This document shows, piece after piece, positions 11,248 to 17,512 of a DNA stretch of 32,026 nucleotides. This DNA comes from Leptolyngbyaceae cyanobacterium SL_7_1 (GTDB lineage Bacteria; Cyanobacteriota; Cyanobacteriia; Elainellales; Elainellaceae): the NCBI GenBank assembly GCA_012032525.1, contig JAAUSV010000007.1, positions 1 through 32,026 of the forward strand. Reading direction: 5' to 3'. The notes under the pieces are model-generated. The model searched no databases. It was not told the origin of the DNA and worked only from the letters and a program-made list of their open reading frames with translations. Position 1 is the first letter of the stretch; each line of letters opens with the position of its first letter. The translations under genes and the position numbers were made by a program.

Positions 11248-11596
11248 TGCGCGAAAACTCCACAATTTGACGTTGCTGCGTGCGGCGAACCACATACTGA
11301 ATGCTGATTTGCAGGCTAGCATCTTCACTTTGCACGGCGATCGCCTCCACCTCGATCACCTCTCCCAGCCATTGCTCCAGCGAACTCTGCACCAAAAACT
11401 CTGTGGCAGCGGCGAGTTCTTCGTTATTGGGGGCAAAGATCAACTGCTGAATGCCACTGCCAAAGTCGGGGCGGTTGACCCGCTCTCCCGGCACCGTAAA
11501 CAACACCTGCTCAATCATCTGGCGGATATGGGCATCTTCGATCGCCTCTGCCACCCGTCCCCGCCCATCAATTTGAAAGGGATAGTTAATCTGCAT
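11240..11596 (-). CDS. gp25/GPW-family baseplate protein (Afp9-like)
   Basis: A 118-residue intact protein starting MQINYPFQIDGRGRVAEAIEDAHIRQMIEQVLFTVPGERVNRPDFGSGIQQLIFAPNNEEL. The sequence matches the gp25/GPW lysozyme-like baseplate family: the FTVPGERVNRPDFGSGIQQLIF segment is its strongest signature, and the length is normal for the family. In T4 phage, T6SS and eCIS this small wedge subunit nucleates sheath polymerisation at the baseplate. ATG 11596 lies three bases after the PAAR-like stop, and the gene end overlaps the Afp11-like start by 8 bases, so it sits in a tightly coupled operon. It is one of the few genes here without a frame break. Confidence 0.92.
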   Translation of the reverse strand: MQINYPFQIDGRGRVAEAIEDAHIRQMIEQVLFTVPGERVNRPDFGSGIQQLIFAPNNEELAAATEFLVQSSLEQWLGEVIEVEAIAVQSEDASLQISIQYVVRRTQQRQIVEFSRNG

Positions 11597-11599
11597 GGC

Positions 11600-11923
11600 T
11601 CACATCCCCCTGACGCGCGTTTGGGTCAAAATCACGGTGAGCGGGGTTCCCGTGGGCAGGCAAATCGCCTGGCTATCCTGCATCAACACGGGCATGCCCA
11701 TCACCTTGATGCGCAGTGCTGCAATGATCCAGGTCGCTGTGATGCACGGACCGACATTGGCAGGAGGGGGCGGATTGGCACACCCAGCCACCACGTAGGG
11801 CGGTGGCTGGGTGGTCACGGGCATGCCCATTACCAGAACCCGGGGATTGGGCACGGTCGGTTTTGCCTGCCCGCCATGGGCGCAGATCACGGTGCTACCG
11901 ACATTTAGCAGAAATCCTGGCAT
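11600..11923 (-). CDS. PAAR-like spike-tip protein (Afp10-like)
   Basis: A 107-residue protein starting MPGFLLNVGSTVICAHGGQAKPTVPNPRVLVMGMPVTTQPPPYVVAGCANPPPPANVGPCITATW and ending in LTVILTQTRVRGM. The repeated hydrophobic-glycine strands (NPRVLVMGMPV, RIKVMGMPVLMQDSQAICLPTGTPL), with conserved His and several Cys, fit the PAAR-like tip caps that sharpen the beta-helical spike of eCIS and T6SS. The ATG at 11923 shares its A with the TGA of the spike gene (TGATG) and is preceded by a full Shine-Dalgarno, GGAGGTGAT, so this start is well supported. Its position next to the gpV-like spike supports the assignment. The visible Cys/His could bind a metal as in PAAR tips, but I cannot prove that here. 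Confidence 0.85.
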   Translation of the reverse strand: MPGFLLNVGSTVICAHGGQAKPTVPNPRVLVMGMPVTTQPPPYVVAGCANPPPPANVGPCITATWIIAALRIKVMGMPVLMQDSQAICLPTGTPLTVILTQTRVRGM

Positions 11924-12726
11924 CAGATCACCTCCAGAGCGCCATTATTGACGTTGACTGAGACGGGCGATAGCTTGATGCTGGCGGCGGCATTACTCAG
12001 CTCGATGCCTGCTGGAGCCACCTTGACCGTGGCAGTCGTCGCCCCCAATTCAATGCCGGAGGTGGAAAACTTGGCACTGGCAGGGGCATTGCTGATCTCG
12101 ATGCCCGACGTCGTACCGAGGGCTAGCTTGGCGGGGGAACAGTTTAGTTCAATGCTGCTGGCGGTAAGTTTGATGGCGATCGCACTTTCCTGTAACTCGA
12201 TCGAATCCGCCGCCACCGTCAGAGTGGAGTTGGCACGATTTTTGACTTCGATCACATCGGCTTTAATCTTGATCGTGGTTTGATCGTTGTTGTTTAGCTC
12301 AATCCCGTCCGCATTAAAAACCAACTTGAGCGGACGCTCCACCACCGGATCGGTCACCTCCAAGGTCACTCCCTGGTTATCCCCCAAATTGCTCCAGGTC
12401 AGGGTAATTCCTGCTACCCGAAACACCTGGACTTTGACGGGTTCACTAACTCTGGCAGCTTCTGGCAATTGATCGCTCCCCCAAAAGCAGCCACTCCAGA
12501 TCGGGTAGTCGGGGTCGCCGCCTTCAAACTCCACCCAGATATTGGAGCCGATGGGGGGAATCGCAAAAAAACCAATGTCACGTCCGGCGTAGGGTGTACA
12601 CGGCAGTGCCCAAGCCAGGCGATCGCTCCCCAAAATCGCGGGCACTTCCACTTGAATGCGTCCCAAGTGCAGCGGATCGACTACGGCGGCAACTTTACCG
12701 CGATACTTGCCAAAAAATCTGCGCAC
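11923..12726 (-). CDS. gpV/gp5-like spike protein with beta-helix repeat tail (Afp8 C-terminal part)
   Basis: About 267 residues. The start chosen is GTG 12726 (VRRFFGKYRGKVAAVVDPLHLGRIQVEVPAIL), because GGAGG lies 8 bases upstream and the hub gene stops just before; the ORF-track start at 12849 lies inside that gene. The N-terminal OB-fold (LHLGRIQVEVPAILGSDRLAWALPCTPYAGRDIGFFAIPPIGSNIWVEFEGGDPDYPIWSGCFWG) is the phage baseplate assembly V/VgrG gp5 domain. The last ~140 residues are short repeats such as SIELQESAIAIKLTASSIELNC and SGIELGATTATVKVAPAGIELSNAAASIKL, expected to form the trimeric beta-helix needle that carries the PAAR tip. In Afp/PVC this domain is fused to the hub; here it is a separate gene. 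No frame break is seen. Confidence 0.88.
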   Translation of the reverse strand: MRRFFGKYRGKVAAVVDPLHLGRIQVEVPAILGSDRLAWALPCTPYAGRDIGFFAIPPIGSNIWVEFEGGDPDYPIWSGCFWGSDQLPEAARVSEPVKVQVFRVAGITLTWSNLGDNQGVTLEVTDPVVERPLKLVFNADGIELNNNDQTTIKIKADVIEVKNRANSTLTVAADSIELQESAIAIKLTASSIELNCSPAKLALGTTSGIEISNAPASAKFSTSGIELGATTATVKVAPAGIELSNAAASIKLSPVSVNVNNGALEVI

Positions 12727-12730
12727 TCGC

Positions 12731-13878
12731 TTACCTCCCAACTCTGGATACAGTGCTGTTGCGTCCCTCACGGGTGATCGTAAAACTCTGCTGGTATTCG
12801 CCTTTGCCAATCCGGTGGGTGACATTTTTGACGTAGTACAGCCCATCATGGGTGTTGCCCATGCCCCGCAGCGTCACCAATTCTCGCAGCCGTAGTAGAT
12901 CGCCATAGCGCAACGTATCTAGCTCCCCCGTCACGGTGATGCCCGTCTCGGCTGAGCGATTCACCATGCCCTGCGTCCGCGCCTGTGCCCGTGCCAATTC
13001 ATGCCCCGTTTCTTCGTAGGTCTGCACCCGGCGGACGCTTTGGCGCTGCTGAAGCTGCAAAACCGATTGCTGGGAGAGGGGCTGGCGATCGCTCGTTGCC
13101 ACCCGTAATGGTTGAATCTGATTGGTGCGGCGGTCTTGAATGCGTCCTTCGAGTTGGGTCGCTGCTTGGGCATCAAACTGGACATTCACCCCGCTGGCAT
13201 TGGTAAACGGTCCCATATCCACCGTGATTGCCCCCTGCGATCGCCGCCCACGGGGGCGCGGTCCCCAGTAGGCGGTATTTTGCCCAACCCCCGGTCCGGC
13301 GGTGATGAAAAAGACATAGTCAAACCGCTCCCCCAATTCCCGCAGGTATGCCAAATCGCTGCCGGATTGGGCGGGAATGCGATCGTTGCGAGAGGGGGTA
13401 ATGTTGGTGGGCGGCGTTTGCACATCGGCAATCAGTTTGTATTTGGCATAGTCTGCGCTACTGATGATTTGCGGGCGATCGCCATTTCACTTTGCTGCGG
13501 GTGTTGTTCCTGCTTAGCGCTGGCTTGATCCATCATGACGCTGACATCTTCGCCAGTAATCGTCAGGGTCGATCGCCCCGGCTCTCCACCGGGGGCAAAC
13601 TCTTGGCGAGTAATGATGCCATCCATCAACACCCGCGCCCGCGCTTGAATTGTGATCACCAAAATCACCCGGTTAAACGGCGTCAGCAATGGGCTTTTGA
13701 GTAGCGGATCATCCTGGCGATCGCGCCCCCCCGATCGCCCTACTTGAAATACCAGTTGAAATCCCGATTGGCTACTATCGCTGTGGCTCACTTCCACACG
13801 TTGTAGCGCTTCCATCAGCAAGCGGGGAGCAAGCTGGGGTGTTTTACCAATTCGCAAAGTGACGGTGATGCCAGACAT
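12731..13878 (-). CDS. gpD-like hub protein (Afp8 N-terminal part)
   Basis: About 382 residues after joining two ORFs. The start is ATG 13878 (MSGITVTLRIGKTPQLAPRLLMEALQRVEVSHSDSSQSGFQLVFQVGRSG). The ORF breaks near 13478 where one A is missing from a short A-run; adding it gives AIARKIISSADYAKYKLIADVQTPPTNITPSRNDRIPAQSGSDLAYLRELGERFDYVFFITAGPGVGQNTAYWGPRPR. It ends GKGEYQQSFTITREGRNSTVSRVGR. The SGSDLAYLRELGERFDYVFFITAG segment and the late LRLRELVTLRGMGNTHDGLYYVKNVTHRI segment match phage late control gene D-type hub proteins, the gp27-like part of VgrG. It should form the trimeric hub between tube and spike. The stop lies four bases before the spike GTG. Confidence 0.88.
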
Positions 13879-13890
13879 AACGCCCTACCC

Positions 13891-14193
13891 TTACGCCTGA
13901 GAGGGTGGTTGGGGAATCGGAATTCGCAACACCTGCACAGCTTCCACCAGCAACTCTTCTGGCTTCATGGCGTTGTTGGCGTCACAAATCTGCCAAAATT
14001 GCTCCGCGTCGCCCAGCAGTTTTGCTGTAACCAAATCGAGGCGATCGTCACGGGACACGGTGATTTCTGAGGACAGCGGCAACGTCTCACCCTGGGGCAA
14101 AAATCGCCGTCGCTTGTAGGCAATTTTGCGCCCGTCGGCGGTGGTGTATTCGGCGGTTTCGAGGGAGTAGTAACGACTGTTGGGATCAAACAT
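13891..14193 (-). CDS. LysM-domain baseplate protein (Afp7 C-terminal-like)
   Basis: A 100-residue protein starting MFDPNSRYYSLETAEYTTADGRKIAYKRRRFLPQGE. Residues ~45-95 (EITVSRDDRLDLVTAKLLGDAEQFWQICDANNAMKPEELLVEAVQVLRIPIP) read as a single LysM module, as in the T4 gp53-like or Afp7-like LysM proteins of eCIS baseplates. Here it probably clamps hub or wedge subunits rather than binding peptidoglycan, by analogy with those systems. It lies 31 bases after the CIS-tube-like gene and 12 bases before the hub gene. No frame break or signal peptide is visible, consistent with assembly in the cytoplasm. Confidence 0.82.
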   Translation of the reverse strand: MFDPNSRYYSLETAEYTTADGRKIAYKRRRFLPQGETLPLSSEITVSRDDRLDLVTAKLLGDAEQFWQICDANNAMKPEELLVEAVQVLRIPIPQPPSQA

Positions 14194-14224
14194 AGGAACG
14201 GGGGCGGTGGAGTGTAGGTGAATG

Positions 14225-14890
14225 CTAAAGCCCTGCGATATTGACCTGGGTGACTTTGGTCGCCTCCGCCGTGGACAGGCTGCTTTGTCTCGCTAGGGTT
14301 TGTTTTTCGCGGTGGTGGGTGACAAATAGGGTTGAGCCACGCTGCTTCCAGGGCAAATCGTCGTAGGTAAGGACGCGCAAGCCGAGGGTGATTTTGGCAC
14401 GAATTGGATTGAGGTTGACATCATACGCCTCTTCTGCCACGCTCAAATCGGTAATCCGCACGGGTAAAACGCGGCGTTTGCCCCAAACGAGGAGCGTCAT
14501 TGGGGCTTCTAGGGGTACAATTTCGAGTTCCCCATTAGCAGCCCCCGACATGTTTTTGATCACGTCATTGATGTCGGGATATACCAGGGATTCTAGCGCC
14601 GCCAGTTGGGGATAAATCCCTAAACTGACTGCCGTTTGCTCGGCTTGCTCCAGTCGATCGCTCGCGTCAATTTCAATGTCTAGTCGAAAGGTCTCGATCG
14701 GGGCACCTTTAATGCGCAATGCCTCCGCTCTGGCATTGCCTTCACCCTCTGCCACCTGGATTTGCAGGCTACGAGAAAGTGTTTCAGGATTGTATTGAAA
14801 GGCGATCGATCGATCGACTCGATTTGTTTTGGGATCAACGGCAACGATCGCACCTTTGACCAACCGTGGGGCACGAGGGAAAGAAGTCAT
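14225..14890 (-). CDS. CIS tube-associated protein, Afp7 N-domain-like; first gene of the operon
   Basis: About 221 residues. Start chosen at ATG 14890 (MTSFPRAPRLVKGAIVAVDPKTNRVDRSIAFQYNPETLSRSLQIQVAEGEG) because GGAG lies five bases upstream; GTG 14896 is the ORF-track alternative. The IAFQYNPETLSRSL segment and the later APIETFRLDIEIDASDRLEQ and PMTLLVWGKRRVLPVRITDLSVAEEAYDVNLNPIRAKITLGLRVLTYDDL resemble the N-terminal domain of eCIS proteins related to Afp7/Pvc7, which adapt tube to hub. In those proteins a LysM domain follows in the same chain; here it is the next gene. Upstream there is no further minus-strand gene, so the transcript probably starts in the 14891-15453 interval. Confidence 0.8.
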   Translation of the reverse strand: MTSFPRAPRLVKGAIVAVDPKTNRVDRSIAFQYNPETLSRSLQIQVAEGEGNARAEALRIKGAPIETFRLDIEIDASDRLEQAEQTAVSLGIYPQLAALESLVYPDINDVIKNMSGAANGELEIVPLEAPMTLLVWGKRRVLPVRITDLSVAEEAYDVNLNPIRAKITLGLRVLTYDDLPWKQRGSTLFVTHHREKQTLARQSSLSTAEATKVTQVNIAGL

Positions 14891-15453
14891 TGCCACTCCA
14901 TCTTAAAGATTAGGACTGTTTTGTTTAGAGGATATCTGAGAAGTATGAATCGCTTGATGTTCGCCCCCTAAGTCCTCCCAAGTTTGGGGGGTTGGGAGGG
15001 CGGTTCGGATCACAATTGTCACTTTTCAGACATCCTCTTAGACTGAAATTGAAAAATCGATCGCTAAATTATCCTCGTAAACTATTGCTTGGAAAAACTA
15101 TTGCTTGAAAAACCCTTACAGTAGCAAAACTAAACTGATTGACGCGATCGCTGACCACTGAATCTGGAGTGTGATTCAGTTCGACCAATCAACAGGAATA
15201 GGAAGGGGTCTAAGGCAGCCAAGTACGGTTTTCTAAGGCAAGAATACTCCCTGTTTCCCGGTTTGCCCAGATTTGTAACTATTTCCTCTAGATACGTAAT
15301 AGTTGTTCATTCAAGGTTGTTCACACTGTTAAGAAGTAGGTGATTCGCGCCACTCGACCCAATTTGATCACACAATTTGAGGTGTGCTTGGCGAGTTTGC
15401 TCGATCGATCGCCCATCAATCAGCCTATTGATTCTCTTTGGAGGTTCTGTTTC
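14891..15453. promoter_or_regulatory. Divergent intergenic region, likely promoter of the CIS operon
   Basis: About 560 bases with no convincing gene lie between the CIS operon (leftward) and the small membrane-protein gene (rightward). It is less GC-rich than its flanks and holds one HIP1-type site (gacgcgatcgctgacc) and a short tandem repeat at 15081-15112. The CIS genes run head to tail with minimal gaps, so their promoter should be here, but I cannot point to specific -35/-10 boxes with confidence. The ORFs 15307-15492 (minus) and 15340-15657 (plus) in the track show no protein-like character upstream of 15454. Confidence 0.45.
15081..15112 (+). repeat. Short tandem direct repeat (2 x ~16 bp)
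   Basis: ACTATTGCTTGGAAAA is followed at once by ACTATTGCTTGAAAAA. It lies in the divergent intergenic region between the CIS operon and the 15454 gene. It could be a paired regulator site or simple slippage; no function can be shown. Confidence 0.5.
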
Positions 15454-15932
15454 ATGGATGCGCTTCAGCCCAACCGTCCAGCTTTCCCACAATCCCGCCC
15501 CCCGCTGAAGCTGCTCGGCGGTGGTGGAATGCGATCTACTGCCAAACGGAGGAACTTTGGCAAACCATCACTAGCCGTGACACGGGCAAAATTTATAAGG
15601 AAGCCACCTGGAAAACTGGACAAATCCTTATTCTGCTGCTCCGCCTGCTGCTATTGATTGGCATCTCGATTTTGGGAGTGTTTGTGTTTGTGTGGCTATT
15701 GGGCTACCACAGTGGACACTGGTTGCGGGAACACCTAGAAGCCGATCAACCAACCCCTGCCATTATTCTGAATCGATTGATTGCTATCTTACTGCTGCCG
15801 TTCCAACTCACAGCAATTTGGCTCGATCGAGAACTCAATCAAGCCTTTGGCTGGAATCTAAAACTGACAGACCTGTTGCCTCCTCCCGATCCAAACCTCT
15901 TGCCACCGAGTGATGGGGCGGATGACACATAG
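15454..15932 (+). CDS. Small membrane protein of unknown function
   Basis: About 160 residues. The best start is ATG 15454, with GGAG 10-11 bases upstream (tttggaggttctgtttc). The frame then needs one extra C in a C6 run near 15502 to read MDALQPNRPAFPQSRPPAEAARRWWNAIYCQTEELWQTITSRDTGKIYKEATWKTGQ. This agrees with the long ORF in the track, whose TTG start at 15438 would give an unnatural N-terminus. Two hydrophobic stretches follow: ILLLRLLLLIGISILGVFVFVWLLGY is a clear membrane span, and AIILNRLIAILLLPFQLTAIWL is probably a second. The C-terminus is proline-rich (LLPPPDPNLLPPSDGADD). I do not recognise the family. It is divergent from the CIS operon, but no functional tie can be claimed. 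Confidence 0.7.
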
Positions 15933-15942
15933 ATCGGATAGG

Positions 15943-15964
15943 GGAGCGGGATCAGTCCCGCTCC
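15943..15964. terminator. Perfect 9-bp hairpin between convergent genes
   Basis: GGAGCGGGA-TCAG-TCCCGCTCC forms a perfect 9-bp stem with a 4-base loop, 10 bases after the stop of the 15454 gene and at the 3' end of the convergent small gene. No clear T-run follows on either side, so it may be a bidirectional terminator or one copy of a dispersed cyanobacterial hairpin. Confidence 0.5.
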
Positions 15965-16122
15965 TACTGGGGTGGGGCGGGGGGAACATCAGGCGTTGGG
16001 GGTGTCCCGCCATCTGGTGCCGGGTGGGGGGATGGAAAAATTGCCTTGATGTCGCGGCTAAAGAAACCGAAAATAAACGCAGTGCCAAAGAGAAATGTGA
16101 GGGTTTGTAATGTTGTAACCAT
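15964..16122 (-). CDS. 52-residue single-span membrane protein with Pro-rich tail
   Basis: This gene is too short for the supplied ORF track. From ATG 16122 the reverse strand reads MVTTLQTLTFLFGTAFIFGFFSRDIKAIFPS and then a tail of Pro, Gly and Thr ending DVPPAPPQ before TAG at 15964. A good ribosome binding site, AAGGAG, sits 9 bases upstream (aaggagaaccccccatg). Residues 4-21 are hydrophobic enough for one membrane span, and the tail would then be exposed and flexible. I do not recognise a family. The gene overlaps the right end of a perfect hairpin by one base. Support is the strong Shine-Dalgarno, the sensible membrane-protein composition and the absence of a competing gene on the other strand. 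Confidence 0.6.
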   Translation of the reverse strand: MVTTLQTLTFLFGTAFIFGFFSRDIKAIFPSPHPAPDGGTPPTPDVPPAPPQ

Positions 16123-16181
16123 GGGGGGTTCTCCTTAAAATTACTCGGCAAAAATTACTCGTCAGTTTCACTTTAGGCAAA

Positions 16182-16595
16182 TCAAGTGCCGCAGTTTCCT
16201 CTAGACCAGCCCCACTCTTCTACGCCAACTGAAACTTGTGAACCCGATCGTACATTTCCTTTCCCCAAATCAATCAACGTTACAGCCGTCGCCGCTAAGA
16301 AACTTCCTCGGTAAATCGGTTCTCCCTGGCTGTTTGTGGTATCAAAGGTGAGGGTAGACACTTGGGGCGGCTGACCCGATCGATTCCAACGAATTTGTGT
16401 AAAGCGACCATCCACAAACTCAGCGCTGTAGCTCCATCCATTAGTCATTTGTCCGCTGCAAGTAAAACTTTGAGCCGCATCAGCCGGAGAGAAAGCCGCT
16501 TCAGTTACGAATAGACTGACCGCGATCGCTCCAACTGCGATCGCCCGTTGCATCCATTTACAAGCCATCATGTTCGTGTTCATGGTTGAGTTCAT
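16182..16595 (-). CDS. Secreted small protein of unknown function
   Basis: About 137 residues from ATG 16595 (MNSTMNTNMMACKWMQRAIAVGAIAVSLFVTEAAFSPADAAQSFTCSGQM); internal ATGs at 16583 and just after are also possible, and the ORF-track start at 16631 is less likely. It has a classical signal peptide: Lys/Arg near the start, the hydrophobic core AIAVGAIAVSLFV, and an ADA-AQ cleavage site. The mature part (FTCSGQMTNGWSYSAEFVDGRFTQIRWNRSGQPPQVSTLTFDTTNSQGEPIYRGSFLAATAVTLIDLGKGNVRSGSQVSVGVEEWGWSRGNCGT) has two cysteines, one near each end, that could form a disulfide, and looks like a small beta-rich domain. It is probably periplasmic or extracellular. I do not recognise a named family, and no frame break is needed. 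Confidence 0.72.
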   Translation of the reverse strand: MNSTMNTNMMACKWMQRAIAVGAIAVSLFVTEAAFSPADAAQSFTCSGQMTNGWSYSAEFVDGRFTQIRWNRSGQPPQVSTLTFDTTNSQGEPIYRGSFLAATAVTLIDLGKGNVRSGSQVSVGVEEWGWSRGNCGT

Positions 16596-16737
16596 TTCAT
16601 TGGGGTGTCGGAGAGATTGCAACAACAACAATCAATCCTGTGTTGCAATTTTTAAGCAAATTGGAAATTATTTATCGTTAGATTAAAACAAGAAAATATG
16701 AAATTGATAGGAAGTGAGCGATCGCTTTTTCCATCAG

Positions 16738-17360
16738 CTATTCATAGGAATTGCGATGTTGACCGATGCGATGAAGCAGAATCAGCGCAATCACAGCACC
16801 CGCTAATCCAGCAGCGATCGTACTCACCATTGCTTGAATTGCGATCATGTTGGATGGCGTAATCAGTGCGCCCGGTGATGCCAACGTTGTGCCAATCTGA
16901 TTGGGAGCAACGACCATTGCACCTTGGGGCAGCGTTAACATTTTGAAGGTCAATGCACCAACTCGCCCTAGGCGATGAAGACCGCGATCGACATAATGCC
17001 AATATTGGCAACTAGTCCAACTTTCACGTCTTGAATCACCTGGAATTTAGCCGGACGTACATCTCGTTCTTCCAGCCTATCAGCGAGTTGTGTGTATCGA
17101 AAACACCAGAAAGCGCTGAAAACTAGGATGACTATACAGACGATCGCCAACACCAGACCGAGGGAAAACCCACCAACCGGCGGCTGTCTTGGCTTCATTA
17201 AAACAGTTGTGACAACGACCAAGATGGGAATAAATCCTAATACCGCTTGTAGCCAGAAGCCTATCCATCCCAACCAACGGAAAGAACGGGCAATCTCCCC
17301 AATCGTCCGGCTTGAAGTTTCATCACCGAAAAGCTTTAACACTGCAAAAGCCTCTGCCAA
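16738..17360 (-). CDS. DUF3611 (Tic21/PIC1-like) membrane protein, one frameshift
   Basis: Two ORFs join into a ~207-residue protein. The first reads TIGEIARSFRWLGWIGFWLQAVLGFIPILVVVTTVLMKPRQPPVGGFSLGLVLAIVCIVILVFSAFWCFRYTQLADRLEE and ends VGLVANIGIMSIAVFIA. Adding one C near 16968 continues it as LGRVGALTFKMLTLPQGAMVVAPNQIGTTLASPGALITPSNMIAIQAMVSTIAAGLAGAVIALILLHRIGQHRNS. Four hydrophobic spans are visible. This layout and the late PSNMIAIQA...NTIxAHxxGLxxxLWLL-like end match DUF3611, the family that includes plastid Tic21/PIC1 and cyanobacterial homologues linked to envelope permease or import roles. The start is uncertain: TTG 17360 is the longest option, and no ATG lies in frame upstream of the conserved part. 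Confidence 0.78.
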
Positions 17361-17512
17361 ACCAGGAAATCTAAGTATAGAAGAAACTTCTATGAAAGTG
17401 ATATGAAAGCTTGGTCGTTATTGAGAAAAAAGATGGTGCAGGGTTCAGTTCACGCGCAACAAAGATTCGGAGGTACATTACAACTAGTAGAATTTTTCTC
17501 TCAGCCTTTCCC

